Source of the DNA: Mycolicibacterium rhodesiae JS60
Lineage (GTDB): Bacteria > Actinomycetota > Actinomycetes > Mycobacteriales > Mycobacteriaceae
Direction of reading: 5' to 3'
NCBI GenBank assembly: GCA_000230935.2
Contig: AGIQ01000001.1
Coordinates: forward strand, 434,001 to 498,000
DNA length: 64,000 bases
Shown here piece after piece: positions 25,827-34,423 of the stretch. The position numbers and the translations under genes are program-made. Numbering within the stretch: position 1 is the stretch's first letter; every line of letters starts with the position of its first letter. The notes under the pieces are model-generated. The model made no database searches, was not told the origin of the DNA, and saw only the letters and a list, made by a program, of their open reading frames with translations.

Positions 25827-26869
25827 CCCGCGTACTCGACGAACTCGGCTACTACCTCTTGGCCGGCGCCGGGGGTGAGGGGCCGGCGACCCTGATGGAC
25901 GAGGCTCGCCGCGGAGAGGAGCTGGGCTTCGGCACCGGTTTCATCTCCGAACGCTGGAACGTCAAGGAGGCGTCCTCACTGGTCGGCGCGGCGCTCGCCG
26001 TCACCAGCCGCATGCAGATCGCCACGGCGGCAACAAATCACAATACTCGCCACCCGTTGATAACCGGCTCGTGGGCGACCACGATGCATCGGCTGTCGGG
26101 CGGCCGGTTCACGCTCGGTATCGGCCGTGGCATCGCAGCGATCTACGGGGCGTTCGGCATTCCGCCGGTTACCACCGCGCAGATGGAAGACTTTGCCCAG
26201 GTGATGCGCAAGCTATGGCACGGCGAGCTGATCTTCAACCACGACGGTCCGCTAGGCAAATACTCGATTCTGTTTCTGGACCCTGATTTCAATGAAGACA
26301 TCCGGCTGGCCATCGTGGCGTTCGGGCCCGAGACGCTGAAACTCGGCGGGCGGGAGTTCGACGATGTCATCCTCCACACGTACTTCACCCCGGAGACGTT
26401 GGCGCGCAGCGTCAAGACCGTCAAGGACGCCGCCGAGCAGGCCGGCCGTGACCCCGACAGCGTACGGGTGTGGTCGTGCTTCGCGACGGTGGGCGATCAT
26501 CTTCCCGAGGAAGTGCGGCTGAAGAAGACGGTCGCGCGACTAGCCACCTACCTGCAGGGTTACGGCGATCTGCTGGTGAGCACGAATGGCTGGGATCCGG
26601 CTGTGCTGGAACGCTTCCGGGCCGACTCGGTGGTGCGGTCCGTGGGTGGCGGTATCGATCACAAGGCGACCGCCGAACAGATCGAGCATATCGCGACGCT
26701 CATTCCCGACGAGTGGCTCGAACCGTCGGCCACCGGTTCGGCGCAGCAGTGTGCCGCTCGGATCCGCAAGGAATTCGACTACGGCGCCGACGCGGTGATA
26801 ATGCACGGCGCCACCCCCGACGAGCTGGAGCCGGTCGTCGCGGCCTACCGCGCTGGGGATGGTACGTAA
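25823..26869 (+). CDS. LLM class F420-dependent oxidoreductase
   Basis: Read from GTG 25823, with AAGGAG 8 bases upstream and a GTGA overlap with the preceding stop, this protein has 348 residues. Luciferase-like segments include GEELGFGTGFISERWN, TAATNHNTRHPL, GGRFTLGIGRGIAA and EFDDVILHTYFTPETL. It resembles F420-dependent oxidoreductases that come in many mycobacterial paralogs; substrate unknown. It is the last gene of the operon starting at 24409; the following aldehyde dehydrogenase gene converges on it with an 8-base gap. Confidence 0.9.
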   Translation: MTRVLDELGYYLLAGAGGEGPATLMDEARRGEELGFGTGFISERWNVKEASSLVGAALAVTSRMQIATAATNHNTRHPLITGSWATTMHRLSGGRFTLGIGRGIAAIYGAFGIPPVTTAQMEDFAQVMRKLWHGELIFNHDGPLGKYSILFLDPDFNEDIRLAIVAFGPETLKLGGREFDDVILHTYFTPETLARSVKTVKDAAEQAGRDPDSVRVWSCFATVGDHLPEEVRLKKTVARLATYLQGYGDLLVSTNGWDPAVLERFRADSVVRSVGGGIDHKATAEQIEHIATLIPDEWLEPSATGSAQQCAARIRKEFDYGADAVIMHGATPDELEPVVAAYRAGDGT

Positions 26870-26877
26870 CTGCATGC

Positions 26878-28416
26878 TCATCGGGACAAACCCAGCCGGC
26901 GTTTCCAATCACCGGCGGCCAGCAGCCGGGCCGCCCGGGTCATCAACTCGATGCGGCTCCGCTTCGTTGGATACCAGAAGATTTCGGCGGGCAGGTTGAA
27001 CCGCTCCTCAATGATGGACTTCTGCCAGCAGTACTTGCGGATGCCCTCGGCCGCCCCGTGCCGCGCACCGAGGCCCGAGTCGCGGCGTCCGCCGAACGGA
27101 ACGGACAGCTGGAACACATTGGTCATGACGTTGTTCACATTGACCGAACCCGAGTCGATGCGTCGGGCCAGCGCTCGGCCCTTGGCATGATCACGAGTGA
27201 AAACACTGGCCGCCAGCCCGAATTCGGAAGCATTTGCACGCCGAACGGCTTCGTCGGCGCTGGCGACCTTGACGATCGGCAGGGTCGGGCCGAAAGACTC
27301 CTCGCGCATGCATTGCATGGACTCGTCCACGTTCAGCAGCACGGTGGGCTCGTAGTAGCGCCCGGGGCCCTGCCCGGCTTTCCCGCCGGTGGCCACGGTG
27401 GCGCCGCGCTCGACTGCGTCCGCGACGTGCCGTTCGATGATCTCGAGTTGCCCGGGAGTGGTGATAGCGCCGATGTCGGCGGCGTAGCTGCCAGGCGAAT
27501 CGGTGCCGACCCGAAGGGCTTTGGTCTGTTCGAGCACCTTGCTGACAAACTCGTCGTATACGGCAGCCTCGACGTACACCCGCTCGATCGAAACGCAGAT
27601 CTGCCCGGCGTTGTAGAAACCACCCCAGACCGCGGCGCGAGCCGCCCGGTCCACATCGGCGTCGGCAAGCACGATCATCGCGTCCTTACCGCCCAGTTCC
27701 AGGGAACACGGGATCATCCGCTCGGCGGCGCGCACCCCGATCCTCCGCCCGGTGGCCACCGAACCGGTGAACTGGATCATGTCCACCGCATCCACCACTG
27801 CGGCACCTGTTTCGCCGCGGCCGGTGACGGCGTCGAGGACGTCCGGAGCACCGATTTCCTTCCAGCCTTGAATCGCTAGGTTCCAGCCCAGCGGGGTTGC
27901 CTCGGATGCTTTGGTCAAGACTGCGCATCCAGCCATCAGCGCGGCTGGAATGTCGAGCATCTGCATCGCCAACTGGGCGTTCCACGGCGTTATTGAGCCG
28001 ACCAACTGATGGGGCTGATAGGTAACCTGCATCCGTTTAGTCATCATCAGCGGGCTATGGGGCCGCGCCCGCTGTGGCGCCAAGAACTTCTCGGCGCTGC
28101 GGGTCCAGTAGTTGAGCACGTCAACGGAGGCGACTATCTCGCCGATCGGCAAATCACCCCAGGATTTGCCGGTCTCATCCTGAACCTGACGCAGTATCTG
28201 GTGTTCATTGTCGAGGATCCAGTCCCGGAATCGTTCGAGCCACATCCGACGGTGTCCGAAACCCGATGCTGCCCAGGTAGGTTGCGCGGCACGCAAACGC
28301 TGCGCGACCGCGAACACTTGCTCTGGGTCCATATCGGGCACGGAGCCGATCGATCGCCCGTCTGCAGGGGAAAATACGTCAATGTCTGGTTTGTGGTTGG
28401 AATCCAGGGTCCCCAC
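26878..28416 (-). CDS. Aldehyde dehydrogenase (succinate-semialdehyde type)
   Basis: This 512-residue enzyme is read from GTG 28416 behind GAGGAGG. Catalytic features are intact: the Glu in CSLELGGKDAMIV (about residue 240), the Cys in YNAGQICVSIERV (about 274) and EESFGPTLPIVKV. The overall pattern is close to broad-specificity succinate-semialdehyde dehydrogenase-like proteins. It lies downstream of the epoxide-hydrolase-like gene on the same strand (63-base gap) and probably forms a two-gene operon under the operator at 28911. A second ALDH of different sequence is at 14846. Confidence 0.92.
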   Translation of the reverse strand: MGTLDSNHKPDIDVFSPADGRSIGSVPDMDPEQVFAVAQRLRAAQPTWAASGFGHRRMWLERFRDWILDNEHQILRQVQDETGKSWGDLPIGEIVASVDVLNYWTRSAEKFLAPQRARPHSPLMMTKRMQVTYQPHQLVGSITPWNAQLAMQMLDIPAALMAGCAVLTKASEATPLGWNLAIQGWKEIGAPDVLDAVTGRGETGAAVVDAVDMIQFTGSVATGRRIGVRAAERMIPCSLELGGKDAMIVLADADVDRAARAAVWGGFYNAGQICVSIERVYVEAAVYDEFVSKVLEQTKALRVGTDSPGSYAADIGAITTPGQLEIIERHVADAVERGATVATGGKAGQGPGRYYEPTVLLNVDESMQCMREESFGPTLPIVKVASADEAVRRANASEFGLAASVFTRDHAKGRALARRIDSGSVNVNNVMTNVFQLSVPFGGRRDSGLGARHGAAEGIRKYCWQKSIIEERFNLPAEIFWYPTKRSRIELMTRAARLLAAGDWKRRLGLSR

Positions 28417-28479
28417 GGGGCCTCCTCGTCAGCTGATCATCTTCGGTTTTGTCGGAAGCTCGTCGACGTGGCAAAGAAC

Positions 28480-28875
28480 CTAGATCCCACTTCCGACTAT
28501 TGGCGCAGTGTCGAGATAATCGGTATACCTGACGATTTGGCCGTCGACGACTTCGACAGCCCCCATGATCCGAATCGCGTGTGTCGGGGTGTTATCGGCG
28601 GTGAACATGGTGTCCACGCGTTCGCTAAGCACGACGTTGCCGTCGACTGCGATGTTCAGGATCTCGATGGTGCAGTACTCCATGCCGATGGCGGCCTTGA
28701 GATAGTCGAGGTGGTCCAGGCACGCTTGGCGACCGTGGCGGGGGGGACGTCCTACGGATTCCCAGACGACACTGTCGGCAAGCCGCTGGCGAAAGTTGTC
28801 CTTGAAGTGGGCAAGTGTCGGACCCATCGCTGCGAAGAAGTCTCGGACGAGTTGCTCGTTGGACGGCGTTGTCAT
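28480..28875 (-). CDS. Limonene-1,2-epoxide hydrolase-like / SnoaL-fold protein
   Basis: This 131-residue protein starts at ATG 28875 after CAGGAGAG; the longer upstream frame reaches into the operator and is not used. Its layout fits the limonene-epoxide hydrolase branch of the NTF2 fold: an Arg-x-Asp pair in VLSERVDTMF and an Asp in IVRYTDYLD, which in that family form the Asp-Arg-Asp catalytic triad, as well as ADSVVWESVGRP near the N-terminus. Epoxide hydration would suit the neighbouring aldehyde dehydrogenase. It is divergent from the TetR at 29079. Confidence 0.75.
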   Translation of the reverse strand: MTTPSNEQLVRDFFAAMGPTLAHFKDNFRQRLADSVVWESVGRPPRHGRQACLDHLDYLKAAIGMEYCTIEILNIAVDGNVVLSERVDTMFTADNTPTHAIRIMGAVEVVDGQIVRYTDYLDTAPIVGSGI

Positions 28876-28910
28876 CGGTACTCTCCTGGCAGCTCGCTTG
28901 GCGAACAAAA

Positions 28911-28926
28911 TATATGACTATATAAG
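28911..28926. promoter_or_regulatory. TetR-type operator, copy A
   Basis: TATATGACTATATAAG lies 36 bases upstream of the epoxide-hydrolase-like gene in a very AT-rich divergent spacer. It matches 12 of 16 positions of TATACAATCATATAAG at 30489-30504, upstream of two other genes of the cluster. The inner part (TATAT-GACT-ATATA) is palindromic. The TetR encoded at 29079 is the likely reader. Confidence 0.55.
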
Positions 28927-29078
28927 AATAGAGTACGCCATAATCATGGTGGCGTGAGTCTGGATGCTGACGGGGGGGCAGTCTGCTGCCCGCCACACGT
29001 CGCGCGCGTGGGCGCAGGCTGGATGTTCCTCTAAAATTGGTGCTACCGATAACTTTGCTTCGAGGGACGGACGCCGTA

Positions 29079-29654
29079 ATGGACAAGCCAGCGCCGGGGC
29101 TGCGGGAGCGTAGCAAGCAGCGCCGGGTCGACCGGATTTTGGACGCCGCGTTGGACTTGTTACGGGAGGCGCCCGACGAGAATCTGACGATGGAACGGGT
29201 GTCTGCGCGGGCGGAGGTTGCCCCGATGACGGTGTTCAACCTCGTCGGAAATCGTGACCAATTGTGGAGTGCGATGGCCGATCGGGCCTTGCAGAATCTG
29301 GAACCGGCTTCGATCGATATCGACGATCCGCGCGAGCGGGCGCATGCAATCGTGGAGCAGATGGTGAAAGTTCTGCGCTCGGACCCAGATGTGTTCCGCC
29401 AGTTGCTCTCAGGGTGGAGTCAAAGTGGCCTGGTCCTGCAGCATGATCCCACTGCGGAACTGATCAAGTGCCTTGACCAGGCCGCGGTGGGTGGCGCGCT
29501 AAGGCCTGGTGTCAACGTGCGGTTGTATGGCGAGGTCCTCGCGGCCGGGTTGATTGGGGTGATACACCAATGGACGGCCGGATTGGTCGGTGACCGCGCG
29601 TTCCGAGTGCGTGCACACGCCGTTGTCGACATCGTGTTCGATGCCGCTCAGTAG
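29079..29654 (+). CDS. TetR family transcriptional regulator
   Basis: This 191-residue protein is read from ATG 29079, with GAGGGACGG upstream; the frame is open further left. The N-terminal domain (LRERSKQRRVDRILDAALDLL, VSARAEVAPMTVFNLVGNRDQLW) is the TetR helix-turn-helix; the C-terminal part has GEVLAAGLIGVIHQWTAGLVGD. Genes on both sides are divergent or convergent catabolic genes, and two similar AT-rich palindromes flank this block (28911 and 30489), so it probably controls the ALDH/epoxide-hydrolase operon, the nitroreductase and the acyl-CoA dehydrogenase. Confidence 0.9.
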   Translation: MDKPAPGLRERSKQRRVDRILDAALDLLREAPDENLTMERVSARAEVAPMTVFNLVGNRDQLWSAMADRALQNLEPASIDIDDPRERAHAIVEQMVKVLRSDPDVFRQLLSGWSQSGLVLQHDPTAELIKCLDQAAVGGALRPGVNVRLYGEVLAAGLIGVIHQWTAGLVGDRAFRVRAHAVVDIVFDAAQ

Positions 29655-29678
29655 GCGAGCGGCGGCACTGCCGCTGAG

Positions 29679-30371
29679 CTACCCGTGCCAGGTAACCATT
29701 TCGTCCAGTGCTTGCCGGCCGGTGCGGTAGCTGTTGGCGGGGTGGGAGTGATCGGGGTACCCGAACGAAATGCCGAGAAGTACCAGTCGGTCGTCCGCCA
29801 AACCGAAGTACTCGCGGATGAAGGGGGATTGGCTGGCGATCGCGGCCTGCGGGATGGTCGCCACTCCCAAGCTTGATGCCGCGAGCAAGAAAGTCTGCAC
29901 GAACAACCCACAGTCGACCGCCCCATACAAGCCCAGTTCGGCGTCGGTGGTGATCACGGCTACGTGCGGAGCATCGAAGAGCTCGAAATTCTTCATCATC
30001 TGAGCCCCAGAGGCGACGCGATCCCCCTTGGCGATCCCGAGGCTCTCGTAGAGTTGCCAACCGCTGATGCGGCGGCGTTCCTGGTAGGGGCCGTTGTAGG
30101 AGGCGGGGAAGGGAAGGTCTGGATGCTCGCTGAACTCGGAGCCGACGCGAGCACGCAAAGCAGTGCGGAAGCGGTCGGTCGCTGCGCCCTCCGTGATGTG
30201 TACGTGCCATGGCTGGGTGTTGCACCACGACGGTGTGGCCCGAGCGACGTCAACGATTTCGGTGATGACATCGTGCGGGACTTGATCGGGGCGAAAGCCG
30301 CGGCAACTCCAGCGTTCTCGGACAAGGGTGGCCAATGTGTCCGATTCCGGCGGGGCTGGTCTCACATCCAT
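29679..30371 (-). CDS. Nitroreductase family protein
   Basis: This 230-residue FMN-binding nitroreductase-fold protein has the start-of-domain motif RWSCRGFRPDQVP, the flavin-contact ATPSWCNTQPWH, and LGVATIPQAAIA and SFGYPDHSHPAN near the C-terminus. ATG 30371 is preferred: GAGGAG lies 8 bases upstream, while the in-frame GTG at 30377 would be too close to it. It would use NAD(P)H to reduce an enone, nitro or quinone-like group. It is divergent from the acyl-CoA dehydrogenase at 30537 with operator copy B between. Confidence 0.9.
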   Translation of the reverse strand: MDVRPAPPESDTLATLVRERWSCRGFRPDQVPHDVITEIVDVARATPSWCNTQPWHVHITEGAATDRFRTALRARVGSEFSEHPDLPFPASYNGPYQERRRISGWQLYESLGIAKGDRVASGAQMMKNFELFDAPHVAVITTDAELGLYGAVDCGLFVQTFLLAASSLGVATIPQAAIASQSPFIREYFGLADDRLVLLGISFGYPDHSHPANSYRTGRQALDEMVTWHG

Positions 30372-30488
30372 ATGCACTACTCCTCATCCTCCACTGGAGT
30401 GCCCACTCTCGCGTGCCGCGGCTACACCGCGTCAACCGGGGTGGGCAGAAGGCCGGTCCTGACCGCCTTGTTTATTGCAGAACAAGTT

Positions 30489-30504
30489 TATACAATCATA
30501 TAAG
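30489..30504. promoter_or_regulatory. TetR-type operator, copy B
   Basis: TATACAATCATATAAG shares 12 of 16 bases with the site at 28911-28926; with the preceding T it has inverted arms TTATA/TATAA. It lies between the divergent nitroreductase (start 30371) and acyl-CoA dehydrogenase (start 30537) genes, in an AT-rich patch. Probable binding site of the TetR at 29079. Confidence 0.55.
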
Positions 30505-30536
30505 TTAAGGGATGTAGGCAGACAGACAGGTATCTG

Positions 30537-31709
30537 ATGGCCGTAGTGACTGGAACGGTGCAACATTCGACCGAAGATGAGTTGGCGATCCGCGACGCGG
30601 TGCGGGGAATCGCCACGGGCTTCGGCCCCGATTACTACCAGGAACAGGTCGACTCCGGCGGGAACTGTTCTGAACTATGGAATACCCTCGGCCGCAACGG
30701 CTATCTGGGCGTGCACCTGCCTGAACGATATGGAGGCGGTGGTCGGGGCCTGCGCGAGATCGCGATGGTCGTCGAGGAGACCGCGATCGCCGGTTGCCCG
30801 ATGCAGTCAATGCTCTTCTCCCCGGGCGTGGTGGGTACCGTTATTGAGCGCAGCGCAGACGAGGAGCAGAAAGAGCGTTGGCTGCCCGGTGTTGCGTCCG
30901 GTGAGACGCGGCTGTCCTTCGCGATCACCGAGCCCGACGCCGGATCGAACGCCCATCGAATCACCACCACTGCCGTCCGAGACGGTGATCACTATGTTTT
31001 GTCCGGGCAGAAGGTATTCATTACCGGCATGGAGTCTGCGGATCTGGTTATGGTGGTGGCTCGCACCGGATCTGACGATCAAACCGAACGTTCGCGGTTA
31101 TCGGTTTTCATGGTGCCGACGGACACCTCGGGGCTCTCCTTCACTCCCATCCGGACCGTCATGAATCAGCCGGACAAGAGTCATCAGGTCTTCTTCGACG
31201 AGGTGGCCGTTCCTGTGGAGAATCTGGTGGGACCGGAAGGCAAGGGCCTGCGCGTCGCGTTCACCGGCCTCAACACGGAACGGATCCTGACCAGCTCGCT
31301 CTGTACCGGGATCGGTCGTTACGGCTTGAACAAAGCTGTCGACTATGCGAACTCCCGTCGAGTCTGGGACCAGCCGATCGGTGCTCACCAGGGCGTCGCC
31401 CACCCGCTGGCCGCGGCTCACATTCATCTCGAGGCAGCGCGTCTGGTCACCAACCGCGCGTGCGATCTCTACGACACCGGGCTGGAGGTCGGTGAACTCG
31501 CCAACATCGCCAAGTATTTGGGTTCGTCTGCGGGTCTGGAAGCACTCGATTCCGCGGTGGCCGTTCACGGCGGCAACGGTGTGACGTTCGAATATCAACT
31601 GGCGACGTACTTCTGGGTGGTGCGCATGTTGAACATGGGCCCGGTGTCGAAGGAGATGATATTGAACTTCGTCGCCGAGCACTCTCTGGGTTTGCCGCGG
31701 TCGTACTGA
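30537..31709 (+). CDS. Acyl-CoA dehydrogenase
   Basis: This 390-residue flavoprotein has FAITEPDAGSNAHRITT and YVLSGQKVFITGMESADL (FAD and substrate loops) and AVHGGNGVTFEYQL in place of QxxGGxG. The C-terminus reads MGPVSKEMILNFVAEHSLGLPRSY instead of the common IYEGTSEIQ, a subfamily feature, so the position of the catalytic base is not obvious. It likely desaturates an acyl-CoA of the same pathway as the neighbouring ALDH/epoxide-hydrolase genes. Transcribed alone from a promoter carrying operator copy B. Confidence 0.92.
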   Translation: MAVVTGTVQHSTEDELAIRDAVRGIATGFGPDYYQEQVDSGGNCSELWNTLGRNGYLGVHLPERYGGGGRGLREIAMVVEETAIAGCPMQSMLFSPGVVGTVIERSADEEQKERWLPGVASGETRLSFAITEPDAGSNAHRITTTAVRDGDHYVLSGQKVFITGMESADLVMVVARTGSDDQTERSRLSVFMVPTDTSGLSFTPIRTVMNQPDKSHQVFFDEVAVPVENLVGPEGKGLRVAFTGLNTERILTSSLCTGIGRYGLNKAVDYANSRRVWDQPIGAHQGVAHPLAAAHIHLEAARLVTNRACDLYDTGLEVGELANIAKYLGSSAGLEALDSAVAVHGGNGVTFEYQLATYFWVVRMLNMGPVSKEMILNFVAEHSLGLPRSY

Positions 31710-31733
31710 ACTTGTATCTGGTTGTGGTTCCGG

Positions 31734-33233
31734 TCAGGGCGTGATCACCGTGCGGCTCACCGGCTCGGCCACCTCCTGACGGCTGAAGATGCCACGCTGC
31801 AGTGCAAGCAGAAGCGCGTTGCGGGTTTCCTCCGGTGAAATCAGCTCGTCGAAGCCGAGATGGCTCGCCGAACGGTAGGAGGCCTCGAGTTCCATCTTCT
31901 TCAGGATTTCGCTGACGTCCTCATCGGCGTGCGAGGCCCGGCTCAGCGCGGCCGCGCTCATGGCGCCCATGGTGGCACCGGGGTACGCGAACGTTGCCAG
32001 CTGATTGTCGAAGCCCAGCAGCGACATGACCATCGAGCCGAACCCGAAGGCCTTGCGCAGTGTGATATGCAGCTTCAGCGTCGTGGCCGCGGTCTGTGCC
32101 GCGAACATCCTTGCGCCGCTGCGTAGTACGCCGTTTCGTTCGGACTGGCTGCCCGGCAGCATGCCCGGGTTGTCGGCGAGGAACACCAATGGTAGGTGGA
32201 AGGAGTCGGCAACCATGATGAAGTGCGCGGCCTTGTCCGCGGCGTCGGAGTCGATGGACCCGGCGATCTGGGTGGGCTGGTTGGCGACGACTGCGACCGG
32301 ATAGCCGCCGAGATGTGCCAGCGCGCAGATGATCGCCTTGCCGAACTTCGGCTGGATCTCGAGCCAATCCGTCTCGTCGAAGACCACGTCGAGAACGGTG
32401 CGCATGTCGTAGACGTTGCGGTTGCCGCGCGAGATGATGTCCAGCAGTTCTGGAGTCGGGCGAAGACCGGCCTCCTCGTCGTACAGCCGGGTCGGGGGAT
32501 ACGACCATGCGCTGGAAGGGAAGTAAGACAGGTAACGACGGATATCGTCGAGCACGCCTTCGTCGGTTTCGGCGTGGTTGTGGATGACGCCACTGGGCAG
32601 CGCGACCGACGGTCCGCCTAGGTCCTCCTTCGAGATATCCTCTCCGGTGGCCTCTTTCACTACGGGAGGACCGGCGGTGAAGATCGCACCCTGGTCACTC
32701 ATGATCGAGAAGTCGCAGACCGGCGCGACGAGGGCACCGTGGCCTGCCGACGGGCCGAGCACCGCCGAGATGGTGGGGACCTTGCCGGAACACTGCGCCT
32801 GGGCGATCAGGTCGGTCGGGGTGCGGCCGTAGTGCTCGCCGCCGGCTGCCCGGAAACCGGCACCCTCCAACAGCATCACCAACGGGATCTTGTTGCGCAG
32901 CGCGAGCTCGGCAAGCCGATAGCGCTTGGCGTTGCCGCCGGGGCCGATACTGCCGGCCAGCGTGGTGAAGTCCTCGGCGCCGACCATCACCGGTGCCCCG
33001 TTGATCCGCCCGGCGCCCGAGACCAGTCCGTCGGCCGCGATGTCGCCGCCGACCAAAGTGCCGAATTCCTGGAAGGTTCCCGGATCGAGGAGATAGTCGA
33101 TTCGGCCTCGCGCGTCGAGCTTTCCCTTGCCGTGATGTTTGGCAACGCGCTCCTCGCCGCCCATCGCGTGTGCATGTTGGCGACGGCGACTCAAGTCGTG
33201 GAGCGTCTCCTGCCAGTCCTGCGCATTGCTCAT
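31734..33233 (-). CDS. Acyl-CoA carboxylase carboxyltransferase (beta) subunit
   Basis: This 499-residue protein contains both crotonase-like halves of a PccB/AccD-type carboxyltransferase: LDARGRIDYLLDPGTFQEFG, VMLLEGAGFRAAGGEHYGRTP, the ADNPGMLPGSQSE loop and FGFGSMVMSLLGFD. It transfers CO2 from biotin to an acyl-CoA. No alpha (biotin) subunit is nearby, so it must share one encoded elsewhere. It is convergent with the acyl-CoA dehydrogenase gene and divergent from the LLM gene at 33296, with a decayed copy of the shared palindrome in between. Confidence 0.92.
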   Translation of the reverse strand: MSNAQDWQETLHDLSRRRQHAHAMGGEERVAKHHGKGKLDARGRIDYLLDPGTFQEFGTLVGGDIAADGLVSGAGRINGAPVMVGAEDFTTLAGSIGPGGNAKRYRLAELALRNKIPLVMLLEGAGFRAAGGEHYGRTPTDLIAQAQCSGKVPTISAVLGPSAGHGALVAPVCDFSIMSDQGAIFTAGPPVVKEATGEDISKEDLGGPSVALPSGVIHNHAETDEGVLDDIRRYLSYFPSSAWSYPPTRLYDEEAGLRPTPELLDIISRGNRNVYDMRTVLDVVFDETDWLEIQPKFGKAIICALAHLGGYPVAVVANQPTQIAGSIDSDAADKAAHFIMVADSFHLPLVFLADNPGMLPGSQSERNGVLRSGARMFAAQTAATTLKLHITLRKAFGFGSMVMSLLGFDNQLATFAYPGATMGAMSAAALSRASHADEDVSEILKKMELEASYRSASHLGFDELISPEETRNALLLALQRGIFSRQEVAEPVSRTVITP

Positions 33234-33265
33234 CGACGTGTCCTAACCGTGGCGGCGTTGACCAT

Positions 33266-33282
33266 ACTGAAGTGCTTACTGT
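33266..33282. promoter_or_regulatory. Degenerate copy of the ACTGTAA palindrome
   Basis: ACTGAAGTGCTTACTGT keeps the outer positions of ACTGTAA-N3-TTACAGT with three mismatches in the arms. It lies between the divergent carboxyltransferase (start 33233) and LLM (start 33296) genes, the same arrangement as the three better copies. May be a weak or lost operator. Confidence 0.35.
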
Positions 33283-33295
33283 AGCGTCTGCCGCC

Positions 33296-34324
33296 ATGGG
33301 CGAGGTCGGCGGTCTCAAGGTCGACCGGGGCGTGATCAGCCGGCTCGCCCTCGTGGGTGATGCGGCCCGCGAGCTCGAGCGGCTCGGCTATGACGGATGC
33401 TGGACGGCCGAGATCAGTCACGACCCGTTCCTGCCGCTGACGCTGGCCGCCGAGCACACCACGCAGATCGAATTGGGTACGTCGATCGCGGTGGCGTTCG
33501 CGCGCAATCCGATGACAGTGGCCAATATCGGCTGGGATCTGCAGGACTATTCGCAGGGGCGGCTTCTTCTGGGGCTGGGCACACAGATCAAACCGCACAT
33601 CGAAAAGCGCTTCAGCATGCCGTGGAGCCAACCGGCCCGGCGCATGCGCGAATTCGTCCTTGCGCTGCATGCGATTTGGGACTGCTGGCGAGACGGCACC
33701 AAGCTGAGCTTCGACGGTGATTTCTACACCCACCGGCTGATGACACCGATGTTCGTGCCCGAGTCGCACCCGTACGGGTCGCCGAAGATCGCGATCGCTG
33801 CGGTCGGCGAGTTGATGACGGAGATGTGCGGCGAGGTCGCCGACGGTCTGATCGCGCATGCCTTCACCACCAAGCGGTATTTCGACGAAGTGACGATTCC
33901 GGCACTGCAACGCGGGATGGCGAAGTCGGGCCGGACGCGGGGCGACTTCCAGGTGATGGCACCGGTATTCGTGGTCACCGGAACCGGCGAGGCGGAGATC
34001 GCGGCTGCCGCGGTGGGCACGCGCAAGCAGATCGCCTTCTACGCGTCGACTCCCGCGTATCGGAAGGTGTTGGAGCTGCACGGCTGGGGTGATCTGCAGA
34101 CCGAGTTGCACCGGCTTTCGCTGGAAGGTCGGTGGGATGGCATGGCGACGCTGATTTCCGATGACATCCTGGAGACGTTCGCCGTCGTCGCACCCCTCGA
34201 TGGGTTGGCTCGCGCGCTGCGGGAGCGTTGCGACGGGATCATCGACCGGGTGATGGTCGCGTTGCCGTCGTCGGCGTCGGAGGACACCGTGCGGGCGTTC
34301 CTCGACGAGGTGCGCTCGCGCTGA
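33296..34324 (+). CDS. LLM class F420-dependent oxidoreductase
   Basis: Read from ATG 33296 (MGEVGGLKVDRGVISRLALV) the protein has 342 residues; the longer frame from 33170 runs into the divergent gene and is not used. Luciferase-like segments: LERLGYDGCWTAEISHDPFLPLTLAAEHT, QIELGTSIAVAFARNPM and GRLLLGLGTQIKPHIEKRFSMPW. This belongs to a subgroup of F420-dependent oxidoreductases; substrate unknown. It is divergent from the carboxyltransferase gene and followed by a broken DUF222 gene. Confidence 0.9.
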   Translation: MGEVGGLKVDRGVISRLALVGDAARELERLGYDGCWTAEISHDPFLPLTLAAEHTTQIELGTSIAVAFARNPMTVANIGWDLQDYSQGRLLLGLGTQIKPHIEKRFSMPWSQPARRMREFVLALHAIWDCWRDGTKLSFDGDFYTHRLMTPMFVPESHPYGSPKIAIAAVGELMTEMCGEVADGLIAHAFTTKRYFDEVTIPALQRGMAKSGRTRGDFQVMAPVFVVTGTGEAEIAAAAVGTRKQIAFYASTPAYRKVLELHGWGDLQTELHRLSLEGRWDGMATLISDDILETFAVVAPLDGLARALRERCDGIIDRVMVALPSSASEDTVRAFLDEVRSR

Positions 34325-34404
34325 GTTTGGTTGGGGGAGTTGCGTTATCCCCAGGTTCGAGTTGATCCACAGAATCGTCTTCGCGCGAGATTTTTTGTCG
34401 GTGT

Positions 34405-34420
34405 TGAATCGTATGATTCA
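34405..34420. promoter_or_regulatory. Palindrome upstream of the DUF222 pseudogene
   Basis: TGAATCGTATGATTCA has perfect 6-base arms and the 4-base spacer of a mycobacterial LexA box, but the arms differ from TCGAAC/GTTCGA at three positions each. It ends 3 bases before the ATG at 34424. Possibly a diverged SOS box; its placement mirrors the exact box upstream of the related gene at 6751-7980. Confidence 0.4.
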
Positions 34421-34423
34421 CAC

